The notes beneath the pieces were generated by a model, which saw nothing but the letters and a program-made list of their open reading frames with translations, was not told the DNA's origin and made no database searches. Below are positions 17,665-26,220 of a DNA stretch of 64,000 nt, in pieces. Origin of the DNA: Hoylesella loescheii DSM 19665 = JCM 12249 = ATCC 15930. Its GTDB lineage: Bacteria > Bacteroidota > Bacteroidia > Bacteroidales > Bacteroidaceae. The stretch spans positions 1-64,000 of the forward strand of contig NZ_KB899215.1 of assembly GCF_000378085.1 (NCBI RefSeq). The letters are read 5' to 3'. Positions within the stretch are counted from its first letter, which is position 1. Every line of letters starts with the position of its first letter. The position numbers were made by a program, and so were the translations under genes.

Positions 17665-18582
17665 TTACTTGTTTACTTGGAACTTGGTGCATCCATCAGC
17701 GAAGTACGCATTAATTTGCTTGGCTGCAGCCAGTCCTGCATTGAAATTGGCCTCTGCCGTTTGTGCGCCCATCTTCTTAGGCGTGCTGAAATACCTGCCT
17801 TCTAGCTTGGCAAAGTCGGCATCGGCATCGGGTTTGATGTCGGTAACGAATTTCAAGTCTTCACGATCGGCCATAAGTTTGAGCAGTTCGGCCTCGTTAA
17901 TCACCTCTTTACGAGCCGTGTTAACCAAGATGCCACCTTTGGGCAAGCGGTTCACTAGTGCATAGTTGATGCTTTGTTTAGTTTCGGGTGTAGCAGGGAT
18001 ATGCAAGCTCACGATGTCGCATTGGTCGAACAACGCCTCTTGATTAGCCACGGCGTGTACGCCAGCTTCTTCAATAACGTTGGCAGGACAGAATGCATCG
18101 TAGGCGTAAACCTCCATGCCGAAACCTTTGGCGATGCGTGCCACGTTGCGACCAACGTTGCCAAAAGCCAGCAACCCCAGCTTTTTGCCGATGAGCTCGG
18201 AACCCGATTTGCCATTGAAGAATGCCCTAACGGCATAAACGAGCAGGCCCAATACCAACTCGGCCACTGCATTGGCGTTTTGTCCGGGTGTGTTCTCTAC
18301 AATGATACCCTTCTCTTTGGCGTATGCCGTGTCGATAGAATCGTAACCAGCACCAGCCCTAACGATAATCTTGAGCTTGGTAGCGGCGTCCATTACGTCG
18401 GGTGTAACATTGTCGGAACGCACAATCATGGCCTCAACATCTTTCACAGCATCGAGCAATTGCGCCTTCTCGGTATATTTTTCCAGCAAAACAAGTTCGT
18501 GTCCTGCCTTTTCTATTTCTTCTTTAATGGCCTTCACCGCATTGGCGGCAAAAGGTTTCTCGGTAGCAACAAGTACCTTCAT
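17665..18582 (-). CDS. serA: D-3-phosphoglycerate dehydrogenase, short type
   Basis: 305 residues from the ATG at 18582; the longer frame adds 21 residues without family resemblance. It oxidises 3-phosphoglycerate to phosphohydroxypyruvate with NAD, the first step of serine synthesis. Rossmann site LGLLAFGNVGRNVARIA near residues 143-159; VRAGAGYDSID near 75-85; substrate-domain ending with TPKKMGAQTAEANFNAG. The usual catalytic His of the family (TPHIGxST) is replaced by Lys here. Short PGDHs with Lys in this place (type III-K) are described for Bacteroidetes and Entamoeba, so the enzyme is probably active. It has no ACT or ASB regulatory domain, so L-serine feedback through such a domain is not expected. 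Follows serC by 101 nt. Confidence 0.93.
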   Translation of the reverse strand: MKVLVATEKPFAANAVKAIKEEIEKAGHELVLLEKYTEKAQLLDAVKDVEAMIVRSDNVTPDVMDAATKLKIIVRAGAGYDSIDTAYAKEKGIIVENTPGQNANAVAELVLGLLVYAVRAFFNGKSGSELIGKKLGLLAFGNVGRNVARIAKGFGMEVYAYDAFCPANVIEEAGVHAVANQEALFDQCDIVSLHIPATPETKQSINYALVNRLPKGGILVNTARKEVINEAELLKLMADREDLKFVTDIKPDADADFAKLEGRYFSTPKKMGAQTAEANFNAGLAAAKQINAYFADGCTKFQVNK

Positions 18583-18683
18583 AAGGAAAACAGTTATTAA
18601 GTTAGATGAATAAATAATGGTGGGTCTAGGTCTGAATGCGACCACAGACCCACCGATTGAATACGAAAAATCTATATGTAAAC

Positions 18684-19757
18684 TTAGAGTTTAGCTTCGA
18701 ATTCTTTCATGCAAGCTGCAAAGGCCTCTGCGCCTTCGATGCTCATGGCGTTGTAACAGCTTGCGCGGAAGCCGCCAACGTCGCGGTGACCCTTGATGCC
18801 CACCATGCCCTTTTGCGTAGCAAACTCCATGAAAGATTTCTCCAGTTCGGCAAAGTCTTCGTTCATCACGAAGCAGATGTTCATCAGCGAACGGTCTTCT
18901 TCTTTCACTGTGCCACGGAACAGGCGGTTGCGATCAATCTCGTCGTAGATAATCTTAGCCCTTTCGATGGCCTTCTTGTCCATGGCTTCAACGCCTCCGC
19001 ACTTCTTAATCCAGCGTAGCGTCTCGAGTGCGCAATAGATAGGAACAACAGGAGGCGTGTTAAACATCGAGCCCTTGTCCACATGTGTGCGGTAGTCGAG
19101 CATGGTTGGGATTTGTCTTGGAGCGCGTCCCAGCTTGTCGTCTTTCACAATAATAACTGTAACACCAGCCATAGCCAAGTTCTTTTGGGCACCAGCGTAG
19201 ATACAATCGTACTTCGATACGTCTACTGGACGGCTGAAAATATCGGACGACATATCGCCAATAAGTGGTATGGGCGAGTCTATTTCCTTACGGATTTCGG
19301 TTCCGTAGATGGTGTTGTTTGTGGTAACGTGCAGATAATCGGCATCTGTGGGGATGTCGAATGTCTTTGGGATGTAAGTGAAATTGGCATCGGCCGACGT
19401 AGCCACTTCTACAACGTCGCCGTATAGCTTAGCCTCTTTCATTGATTTTTTTGCCCAAACACCTGTATTCAGGTATGCAGCTTTCTTAATTAGGAAGTTG
19501 CAGGGCACTTGGGTGAACTGTAACGAAGCACCGCCACCGAGGAAAATAACCGAATATCCTTCGGGAACGCTGAGCAATTCTTTAATTAAGGCAACAGCCT
19601 CGTCAAGAACGGGCTGGAAATCCTTTGCTCTGTGGCTAATCTCCATGATGGAAAGTCCAGAACCATTAAAGTCTAAAATCTGCTTCGCCGTGTTCTCGAT
19701 AACTTCTCTAGGTAGGATTGAGGGGCCGGCATTGAAATTGTACTTCTTCATATTCAT
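18684..19757 (-). CDS. serC: Phosphoserine aminotransferase
   Basis: 357 residues, normal length. PLP-dependent class V aminotransferase that converts phosphohydroxypyruvate and glutamate to phosphoserine. Family signatures: [13 protein letters not shown] at the start, [43 protein letters not shown] and the PLP-lysine in [12 protein letters not shown] (K192). The C-terminus [22 protein letters not shown] carries the phosphate-binding arginines. A second ATG two codons in (19751, [11 protein letters not shown]) is an equally good start. First gene of the serC-serA-DUF1015 operon. I do not see a clear -7 box directly upstream, where a repeat element begins within about 45 nt. Confidence 0.96.
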   Translation of the reverse strand: MNMKKYNFNAGPSILPREVIENTAKQILDFNGSGLSIMEISHRAKDFQPVLDEAVALIKELLSVPEGYSVIFLGGGASLQFTQVPCNFLIKKAAYLNTGVWAKKSMKEAKLYGDVVEVATSADANFTYIPKTFDIPTDADYLHVTTNNTIYGTEIRKEIDSPIPLIGDMSSDIFSRPVDVSKYDCIYAGAQKNLAMAGVTVIIVKDDKLGRAPRQIPTMLDYRTHVDKGSMFNTPPVVPIYCALETLRWIKKCGGVEAMDKKAIERAKIIYDEIDRNRLFRGTVKEEDRSLMNICFVMNEDFAELEKSFMEFATQKGMVGIKGHRDVGGFRASCYNAMSIEGAEAFAACMKEFEAKL

Positions 19758-19799
19758 TTATGTTTTTAGTAATATAGACTAATCTATGGCGTGCGCCAT

Positions 19800-19983
19800 C
19801 AATACCTCTTGGTGTAGAAATCCTTGTTTCTTGTTAGGCTCTTCATGGCTTTTGGTTTTCGCTTGGCTTCTTCTGCTTTTCCTTTTCGTTGCATAGCTCG
19901 CCACGCTCCGATAAGAAGTAAGCAAGACCTTCTTAGCTCAAATCCAAAAATCCATTAGAGGTAATTTTTAGAACGCGCTTTAA
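19800..19983. repeat. Dispersed ~200-bp element, copy 1 (degenerate left end)
   Basis: Collinear with the element at 47655-47856. The right end GGTAATTTTTAGAACGCGCTTTAA matches the right end there (GGTAATTTTTAGAACCTGCCTTAA) except at four positions (each arm is quoted only up to its core: GGTAATTTTTAGAAC is identical). Shared inner blocks are AAGAAGTAAGCAA and a CTCTTCATGGCTTTT-like run. The left terminal repeat is poorly preserved (GTGTAGAAATCC). No reading frame. It sits just upstream of serC and may contain or displace its promoter. Confidence 0.6.
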
Positions 19984-20213
19984 TCGTCATCAGGTAGTTA
20001 ATGGTGCGAAGATAGTTTTTTTTGCTTTCCCCGCCAAATTTTTTGTGGGATATTTTTCGCTTGCAAGGGTTCTTTATCGCGATAGTTTTGTAATGAAATA
20101 AATCGCAAGTGTAAAATATGTGGCAGAAAGTAATGGAATTTGGGTTTATACGATAACGACAATTTGTTGTTTGCGTATGTCAATTGTCTTTTTGACATTC
20201 TGTTTAAATTTGT

Positions 20214-20262
20214 AAAAAAGCGCGTCCGTTACCCTTTGGATGGGTTTCTGACGCGCTTTTTT
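20214..20262. terminator. Terminator, perfect 13-bp stem
   Basis: Arms AAAAAAGCGCGTC and GACGCGCTTTTTT are fully complementary around a 23-nt loop that contains a second small pair ACCC/GGGT. The A/T-rich ends give a T-run on either strand. It lies 36 nt downstream of the nitroreductase stop (minus strand) and is its likely terminator. Confidence 0.85.
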
Positions 20263-20298
20263 GTATTTCTAAGGTTGTATTTTCCCAGTACTTAGTTG

Positions 20299-20814
20299 CT
20301 AGAAACGCGACACTATTTCGTCCATTTCCTTTCGAGGAGATGGCTTTGTAGGTGTACTTGCTGGATATCCAATGGGTAAGATGGCCACAGGGTGCCACTC
20401 CTGACCTATGGGAAAGGCTGCTTGCAGGGCCGCCACATCGAAATTACATACCCAGCAACTACCTAAACCAACGGCCGTTGCGGCCAAACATAGATGCTCG
20501 ATGGCGATAGCTGCGTCGATGTCGGCATGGCTCTTGCCGTCTTCTTCGCGTACCCATGCCTTGTCGTTGGCTGCATATATAATAATGTATAAGGGTGCTT
20601 GCCTCATCCATTCACGGTTATAGCATAGCTGTACCTTCTGGCGCGCCTCCTCCGTTTGAGCCACAACGAAGTGCCATGGCTGCTTGTTGCAGGCCGATGG
20701 GGCACGTTGGGCGCACTCCAAAAGATAGTTCACCTTGTCTTCTTCCACAGCCTGCGCACTGAAAGCGCGTGCAGAAAAGCGTTCTTTTGCCAAATTCAGA
20801 AAGTCCATTTGCAT
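20299..20814 (-). CDS. Nitroreductase family protein
   Basis: 171 residues; the third codon is also ATG (20808). FMN-binding landmarks: RFSARAFSAQAVEEDK at 12-27, APSACNKQPWHFVV near 38-51, and GLGSCWVCNFD near 115-125 followed by ILPIGYPA. This is the short TM1586/NfnB-like class that reduces nitro compounds, quinones or similar acceptors with NAD(P)H; the physiological substrate is unknown. Cytoplasmic homodimer expected. Single-gene transcript with its own -7 box and terminator. Confidence 0.9.
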   Translation of the reverse strand: MQMDFLNLAKERFSARAFSAQAVEEDKVNYLLECAQRAPSACNKQPWHFVVAQTEEARQKVQLCYNREWMRQAPLYIIIYAANDKAWVREEDGKSHADIDAAIAIEHLCLAATAVGLGSCWVCNFDVAALQAAFPIGQEWHPVAILPIGYPASTPTKPSPRKEMDEIVSRF

Positions 20815-20848
20815 AGTTATTTTAGGGGTTCAACATGTTGTGCAGGGA

Positions 20849-20856
20849 CAAAGTTA
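20849..20856 (-). promoter_or_regulatory. -7 box TAACTTTG for nitroreductase
   Basis: Consensus octamer 34 nt upstream of the ATG at 20814. Confidence 0.65.
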
Positions 20857-20988
20857 GCATTCTTTCGCGAAATGAAGTGCAGTTTGAATGCGTCTTTTGC
20901 GTTTTTTCGCTATGCGAGAAACCACTCGCGCAACGTTTCTTAAATCAGTTAGCCTTCGCCACAGACCCCATTTTAAAAATAAAATTCC

Positions 20989-20996
20989 TAACTTTG
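20989..20996 (+). promoter_or_regulatory. -7 box TAACTTTG for topB
   Basis: Consensus octamer 23 nt upstream of the topB ATG, in the divergent gap with the nitroreductase gene. Confidence 0.65.
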
Positions 20997-21019
20997 TAGT
21001 CTTAATTGGATAATAGAAG

Positions 21020-23074
21020 ATGATAGTTTGCATAGCCGAGAAACCCAGCGTGGCACGTGATATCGCCTCTGTAATAGGCGCAACCACCCAACGCGACGGG
21101 TATATGGAGGGCAATGGGTATCAAGTGACGTGGACCTTTGGCCACCTTTGCACCCTAAAAGAACCCAACGACTACACCGACAACTGGAAACGGTGGAGCT
21201 TGGGCTCGCTTCCCATGATACCCCAACGCTTCGGCATAAAGCTAATTGAAGACCGCGGCATCGAGAAACAGTTCCAAGTGATAGAGCGGCTGATGCAAAA
21301 CGCCGACGAGATAGTGAACTGTGGTGATGCCGGACAAGAAGGCGAACTGATTCAAAGGTGGGTGATGCAGAAGGCACAAGCCAAATGTCCTGTTAAACGA
21401 CTATGGATTTCATCGCTTACCGAGGAAGCCATCCGACAGGGATTTGCCAACCTTAAAGACCAAAGCGAGTATCAACCGCTTTACCTCGCAGGACTAAGCA
21501 GGGCCATTGGCGACTGGATTTTGGGCATGAATGCTACACGCCTGTACACCTTAAAGTATGGTCAGAACCGACAAGTGCTAAGCATCGGGCGCGTACAAAC
21601 ACCTACTTTGGCCCTCATCGTTAACCGACAGAAAGAGATAGACAATTTTAAGCCTGAGGCTTATTGGGTGCTTTCCACCATTTATCGCGATACGCTGTTT
21701 ACCGCCACTAAGGGGAAGTTCACCGATAAGGAAGAAGGCGAACGCGCTTTTGCAACCATTGCCAATAAGGATTTTGAAATAACGGGCGTTGTGAAGAAGA
21801 AAGGAACGGAGGCTCCGCCCCATCTTTTCGACCTCACCTCGTTGCAAGTGGAGTGTAATCGCAAGTTCAGCTATTCGGCCGAAACGACGTTAAACCTCAT
21901 TCAAAGCCTTTACGAGAAGAAGCTTACCACCTATCCGCGTGTCGATACACAGTTTCTTAGCGACGACATCTACCCCAAATGCCCCCTTATATTAAAAGGA
22001 GTGCGTGGTTACGAAACCTTTACTCAGCCGTTGCTAGGTAAGGCTTTAAGTAAAAGTAAGAAGGTTTTCGACTCGTCGAAGGTTACCGACCACCACGCCA
22101 TTATCCCTACGGGTGTTCCCGCAGGTGGACTTTCAGAGATGGAAAGCAATGTGTACGACCTTGTAACGCGACGTTTCATCTCTGTATTTTATCCCGATTG
22201 CAAATTTTCTACTACCACCGTAACGGGCAAGGTAGACGATATTGAACTGAAAGCTACGGGTAAGGAGATACTGGAACAGGGTTGGCGCGTGCTCTATGCT
22301 AAGGATACGCCCGCTAATAACGATGAAGATTCGGCCAAACAAACGGCCGAAGAGCGCACCTTACCTACCTTTACCAAGGGCGAGAAGGGTTCGCACACGC
22401 CCACATTGAGTGAAAAGTGGACCGTTCCACCAAAGTTTTACACCGAGGCAACGCTCTTGCGTGCCATGGAAACGGCTGGAAAGTTTGTCGAAGATGAAGA
22501 ATTGCGTAGCGCGCTGAAAGAAAACGGCATTGGCCGACCCTCTTCGCGTGCCGGCATCATCGAGACTTTGTTTAAGCGCCACTATATCCGTCGCGAGCGA
22601 AAGAACCTCTTGCCCACGCCAACAGGCGTCGAACTGATAGGCATTATTCGTGAAGAACTTTTGAAAAGTTGTGAACTCACGGGCATTTGGGAGAAGAAAC
22701 TACGTGACATTGAGCATCGCAACTACGACGCACAGCAGTTTGTGAACGAACTGAAGGTACAGATAACCGAGATTGTTAACGAAGTGTTGAGCGATAATTC
22801 CAACCGTCACATCACCATCACCACCGAAGACGACCTCAAGAAAACCATCGCTAAAAAGAAGGCTGCTACTCCCAAAGATAAGACGCAGACTGTGGCAAAG
22901 GCCCCTAATACTGCCGAACCAACTGTGGCACCTACTCTCCAAACCGACGATAACATTGTGGGCACACCTTGTCCGCAATGCAAGCAGGGGGTTGTCATCA
23001 AAGGAAAAGGGGCCTACGGATGTAGCAATTGGAAGGCGGGCTGTAATTTCCGACTGCCATTCAACGAGGCGTAG
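21020..23074 (+). CDS. topB: DNA topoisomerase III
   Basis: 684 residues, type IA topoisomerase that passes single strands and decatenates DNA. TOPRIM domain from residue 1 (MIVCIAEKPSVARDIA; acidic DAGQEGELI near 104-112). The core contains SIGRVQTPTLALIV and the catalytic Tyr305 in LTTYPRVDTQFLS, then TDHHAIIPTG. ATLLRAMETAGKFVEDEE...GIGRPSSRA matches the domain I return segment. The C-terminus after residue ~620 is a Pro/Thr/Ala linker plus a four-cysteine zinc ribbon (CPQCKQG...GCSNWKAGC). Complete, with its own promoter. No conjugation genes are nearby, so a chromosomal housekeeping role is likely although topB homologues also travel on conjugative elements. Confidence 0.95.
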   Translation: MIVCIAEKPSVARDIASVIGATTQRDGYMEGNGYQVTWTFGHLCTLKEPNDYTDNWKRWSLGSLPMIPQRFGIKLIEDRGIEKQFQVIERLMQNADEIVNCGDAGQEGELIQRWVMQKAQAKCPVKRLWISSLTEEAIRQGFANLKDQSEYQPLYLAGLSRAIGDWILGMNATRLYTLKYGQNRQVLSIGRVQTPTLALIVNRQKEIDNFKPEAYWVLSTIYRDTLFTATKGKFTDKEEGERAFATIANKDFEITGVVKKKGTEAPPHLFDLTSLQVECNRKFSYSAETTLNLIQSLYEKKLTTYPRVDTQFLSDDIYPKCPLILKGVRGYETFTQPLLGKALSKSKKVFDSSKVTDHHAIIPTGVPAGGLSEMESNVYDLVTRRFISVFYPDCKFSTTTVTGKVDDIELKATGKEILEQGWRVLYAKDTPANNDEDSAKQTAEERTLPTFTKGEKGSHTPTLSEKWTVPPKFYTEATLLRAMETAGKFVEDEELRSALKENGIGRPSSRAGIIETLFKRHYIRRERKNLLPTPTGVELIGIIREELLKSCELTGIWEKKLRDIEHRNYDAQQFVNELKVQITEIVNEVLSDNSNRHITITTEDDLKKTIAKKKAATPKDKTQTVAKAPNTAEPTVAPTLQTDDNIVGTPCPQCKQGVVIKGKGAYGCSNWKAGCNFRLPFNEA

Positions 23075-23199
23075 ACATGGGCACGATGATGTTTTGCCCC
23101 CGCATCGGTGTGTGGTAAAACGTTTAAGGCTCACCGAACGATATAAATTATTGTTAAAGTGCGGCGCCTCTTGTAAACTTTTTAGGCCTCAACCATGTC

Positions 23200-23410
23200 T
23201 AAGTAGTGAGTAGTAAAGTAGTAAAGGTAGTAAGAAGTAAGTTCGAAGAGTTATGGAGTTAAGGAGTTATGGAATTAAGCCAGATGCTTTGTTGCAGCGT
23301 GCTATTAATCTTTGTTAACTCAATAGCTCAACACCTCCTCAACTTAAAATATCTTCTCAACTCAAACTTTCCCAAACGCATAAACTCATAAATTAAAGAA
23401 CTCATAAACC
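23200..23410. repeat. Octamer-like tracts, GTAGTAAA and TTATGGAG/TTAAGGAG types
   Basis: AGTAGTAAAGTAGTAAAGG at the left grades into TTATGGAG-TTAAGGAG-TTATGGAA-TTAAGCC, followed by AGATGCTTTGTTGCAG. The same TTAAGGAG tract plus AATGCCTTGTTGCAG occurs at 62605-62650, so this is a dispersed unit. The right part is C/T-A-rich (CTCATAAA steps) up to the TolC gene. The stretch 23075-23200 after topB has no gene. Confidence 0.6.
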
Positions 23411-23417
23411 TCACAAT

Positions 23418-24758
23418 ATGAAGAAATGGACACTAAGCCTAGGCGTGCTCTTCGCCTTGCCCACCATGCTCTTTGCCCAGACCCACAAATGGACATTGAA
23501 AGACTGTATCGACTATGCGATGCAGCACAACATTAGCTTGCAAAAGCAACGAGTTGCCGTTAAGTCGGCCGAAGAAGAGGTGTTGCACAGCAAAGCAGAG
23601 CTGTTGCCTTCGGTATCGGCTTCCACCTCACAAAACGTAAACTATCGTCCGTGGCCTGAAACAGGAGAGGCCCGTGTGGCAAATGGCTCTGTGCAATCGA
23701 GTGTAGATAAGGTGTCATATAACGGCACATACGTTATCAATGCGCAATGGACGCTATGGAACGGAAACCGCAATCGCAACACCATTGCCCTTAATAAGCT
23801 TGGGGCGAGCAAAGCCGAAGCCGACGCAATGGTATCGGCAGCCACCATACAAGAGCGTATAGCGCAACTTTATGTGCAAATTTTATATTCCTCGGAGGCC
23901 ATTAGCGTGAGCAAGCAGGCTTTGGAAACAAGCGCTCAAAACGAAGAACGGGGCAAGGAAATGCTTAACGTGGGCAAGATGAGTAAGGCCGACTTGGCGC
24001 AGCTTACCGCACAAAGAGCGCAAGAAGAGTATAATGTTCTTTCGGCGCAGAGCACTCTGGCCGACTTTAAACGGCAACTTAAACAGCTGTTGCAAATTAC
24101 CGACAGTGCTCCTTTTGAAGTGGCCGTGCCTGCCACCACCGATGAAATGGCCTTGGAGTCCATACCTTCGGTGGGCGAGGTTTATGGTCAGGCCATCAGT
24201 TGGCGACCCGAGTTGAAGGCCGCACAGCTCGCTATCAACGAGTCGGAATTGAGTATAAAGATAGCTAGGGCACAAAATCTGCCTACACTTAGCCTTGGCG
24301 CAAGTATGGGAACAAACACCACTTCGATGAACAACAAGGAATGGGGAACGCAGCTCAAAACCAACTTCGACATGGGGGCAGGCGTCACTCTGAGCATCCC
24401 TATCTTTGATAATCGCTCTAAACGTACGGCTGTTAACAAGGCGATGTTCGAAAAACAAAGCTCGATGCTCGAATTGCAGGATAAGCAAACAACCCTTTAT
24501 TCCAACATCGAAGAGTGTTGGTTGCAGGCCACCAACAACCAAAACAAGTATAAGGCAGCAAAGATTAGCGTGGAAAGTGCACAACAAAGCTACGACTTGC
24601 TTAACGAACAGTTCAAGCTTGGACTAAAAAACATCATCGAATTGATGACTGGTAAGAACAACCTTGTTACTGCCCAGCAAAACGAATTGCAAAGTAAATA
24701 CTTGGCCATCCTTAACATCAACCTCCTTAATTTCTATAAAACGGGAGAGATTAAGTAA
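23418..24758 (+). CDS. TolC-family outer membrane efflux channel
   Basis: 446 residues with signal peptide MKKWTLSLGVLFALPTMLFAQ. Two OEP repeats (PF02321): one from WTLKDCIDYAMQHNISLQKQRVAV and one from SWRPELKAAQLAINESELSIKIARAQNLPTLSLGAS (motif residues R, P, E and the NLPTLSL turn), each with a beta-hairpin part and long helices. ILSKYLAILNINLLNFYKTGEI-type ending is usual for Bacteroidetes TolC proteins. It forms the outer membrane exit of a tripartite exporter. The membrane-fusion and inner-membrane partners that normally follow are absent here: the next 1.4 kb is repeat-rich and non-coding, so the partners must be elsewhere. Confidence 0.92.
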   Translation: MKKWTLSLGVLFALPTMLFAQTHKWTLKDCIDYAMQHNISLQKQRVAVKSAEEEVLHSKAELLPSVSASTSQNVNYRPWPETGEARVANGSVQSSVDKVSYNGTYVINAQWTLWNGNRNRNTIALNKLGASKAEADAMVSAATIQERIAQLYVQILYSSEAISVSKQALETSAQNEERGKEMLNVGKMSKADLAQLTAQRAQEEYNVLSAQSTLADFKRQLKQLLQITDSAPFEVAVPATTDEMALESIPSVGEVYGQAISWRPELKAAQLAINESELSIKIARAQNLPTLSLGASMGTNTTSMNNKEWGTQLKTNFDMGAGVTLSIPIFDNRSKRTAVNKAMFEKQSSMLELQDKQTTLYSNIEECWLQATNNQNKYKAAKISVESAQQSYDLLNEQFKLGLKNIIELMTGKNNLVTAQQNELQSKYLAILNINLLNFYKTGEIK

Positions 24759-24759
24759 A

Positions 24760-25060
24760 GGTGAAAGGGTGAAAAAGTGAAAAGGTGAAAAGAAGGCTGA
24801 CGCCCTTTAAAGGTGAAAAAGTGAAAAGTTGAAAAGATGGCTAACGCCCTTTAAGGGTGAAAGGGTGAAAGAGTGAAAAGATGTCTAACGCCCTTTAAGG
24901 GTGAAAGGGTGAAAGAAATGAAAGGGTGAAAAGATGGCTTCGCCCTTTGACGGTGAAAGAGTGAAAGGGTAAAAAGGTGAAAAGATGGCTTCGTTTATCA
25001 GCTTGTTAACTTGTCTACTTTTTAACTCGTCAACCTAAAAGATGAAAAAGATGGCTGATA
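24760..25060. repeat. Composite GTGAAARR repeat block
   Basis: Four or more copies of a composite unit: GTGAAAGG-type octamers, then AAGATGGCTAACGCCCTTTAA or a close variant (cores GATGGCTAACGCC, GATGTCTAACGCC, GATGGCTTCGCC). It begins directly after the TolC stop codon. The reverse complement of the same composite unit occurs at 25630-25757, so the intervening 570 nt are framed by inverted repeats. Confidence 0.8.
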
Positions 25061-25377
25061 CCCTTTAAGGATGATGAGATGAAGAAAAGGGGTTCGCCAA
25101 TTGACAGGTTAGCCCTAATTGGCGTAAACGCTTCAATCCCTTTGACTGAAGCATGTTTCGCGATTGTAGATAAGGCCTTTTCTCCTCCTTAATGTTCCTT
25201 ATGTTCTTCTGTCAAAAGAAACTGAATTTCTGTCAGAAGATAAAAATGGGGCAGGATGGAAATGACATTTCTGCCTATTTCTACTTAATCTCGATATGCT
25301 TAGATGTGTTTACTTACACCCTAATAAGTAAGCGCAAACACACTGTTTTTTATTCGTTTATCTCGTTAAACATAAAA
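25061..25377. other. Gap with no recognised gene
   Basis: Spacer between the composite repeat and the 22-bp array. It contains an open frame of 70 codons (25192-25404) that is hydrophobic in part but resembles nothing I know and runs into the array, so it is not called. Confidence 0.45.
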
Positions 25378-25493
25378 TGGAACACTGTTACATATCATCT
25401 GTAACCGTGTTCCATCTTATCTGGAATCGTGTTCCATCTTATCTGGAATCGCGTTCCATCTTATCCGGAATCGCGTTCCATCTTATATGGAAC
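25378..25493. repeat. 22-bp tandem dyad array, GTTCCA/TGGAAT type
   Basis: Units start at 25387, 25409, 25431, 25453 and 25475, exactly 22 nt apart, with a half unit TGGAACACT before. Unit 1 uses arms GTTACA/TGTAAC; units 2-5 use GTTCCA with TGGAAT or TGGAAC, around a 7-nt loop (CTTATCT or similar). The paired change in both arms is seen directly. Downstream, CTACAAAGGCTTAT begins 24 nt after the array, as a near copy does after the array at 35855. Confidence 0.88.
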
Positions 25494-25629
25494 TTGCTCG
25501 ATAGTGATAAAAGGCGCTACAAAGGCTTATTTGGCGTGTTGAGATAGGAGAGCGCATGCGATATGTTTTCTTATCTTTTGCCTTGATAATTCATGGCCTT
25601 GTAGTTCTGACAACTGGCGAAACCTGCTT

Positions 25630-25757
25630 TTCACCCATCATCCTTAAAGGGCGTAAGCCATCTTTTTCACCCTTTCACTCCTTTCATCTTTTCACCCTTA
25701 AAGGGCGTTAGCCATCTTTTCACCTTTTCACTTTTTCAACCTTTCACCTTTTGGTAT
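25630..25757. repeat. Composite repeat block, inverted copy
   Basis: Reverse complement of the 24760-25060 unit: CCTTAAAGGGCGTAAGCCATC and CCTTAAAGGGCGTTAGCCATC (each given only as its core) separated by CTTTTCACC-type octamers. It ends at the SusD relic. Confidence 0.75.
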
Positions 25758-25770
25758 GGCCTTTCACCTT

Positions 25771-26031
25771 TTAATTTTGACTAGGATTTTGTTCCAGCAC
25801 ACCATTGTAGGCATTGATAGCCGACTGCGGGATGAAGTAAATCACGCGGTAGTCTGTAGCGGGAACGTCTTGCATAGGTTGGTGCGGACCGGGGAAACGA
25901 CGCGTAAGTGCATCGCCATTGCGGAACACGTCATAGCTGCGTTCGGCTTGGAAAGCAAGTTCCAGCTGCCGTTCCTTGTCTACTAAGCTCTTTGCTGTAG
26001 TGGCATTAAACTGTGCGGCGGTGTAGCACAT
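25771..26031 (-). pseudogene. RagB/SusD C-terminal fragment
   Basis: 86 codons matching the last part of RagB/SusD outer membrane nutrient-binding lipoproteins, which are normally 500 or more residues. Visible family features: KERQLELAFQAERSYDVFRNGDAL (the E-x-ELAFE-x-x-R-x-x-D-x-x-R-x-G signature), TRRFPGPHQP, and the ending YFIPQSAINAYNGVLEQNPSQN (IPxxxIxxNxxLxQNP). No signal peptide, TPR region or preceding SusC gene exists here, and the frame starts 26 nt after a strong terminator hairpin. It is therefore a relic, stranded between an inverted repeat block and a terminator. Confidence 0.85.
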
Positions 26032-26056
26032 ATTTTTAAACAGTACTATAATAACT

Positions 26057-26091
26057 AATGCCGCATGTTCTACAAAAGAACATGCGGCATT
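26057..26091. terminator. Terminator, perfect 14-bp stem
   Basis: AATGCCGCATGTTC / GAACATGCGGCATT with a 7-nt loop. It ends the FadL-type porin transcript (minus strand, 130 nt after its stop). T-rich sequence follows on both sides. Confidence 0.85.
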
Positions 26092-26220
26092 TATTTTATA
26101 ATAAGGTGACTAAGCTCGTTGCTTTGTGAGCTTGATGGGTTGTTAATTCATTAACTTGTTAACTTAGTTTGCTTCACAAATGTAGACTTACTTGTCAACT
26201 CGTAACCTTATCAACTGGCA

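Noticed and set aside
25192..25404. 70-codon plus-strand frame
   Set aside because: No family resemblance, no promoter, and it runs into the tandem array.
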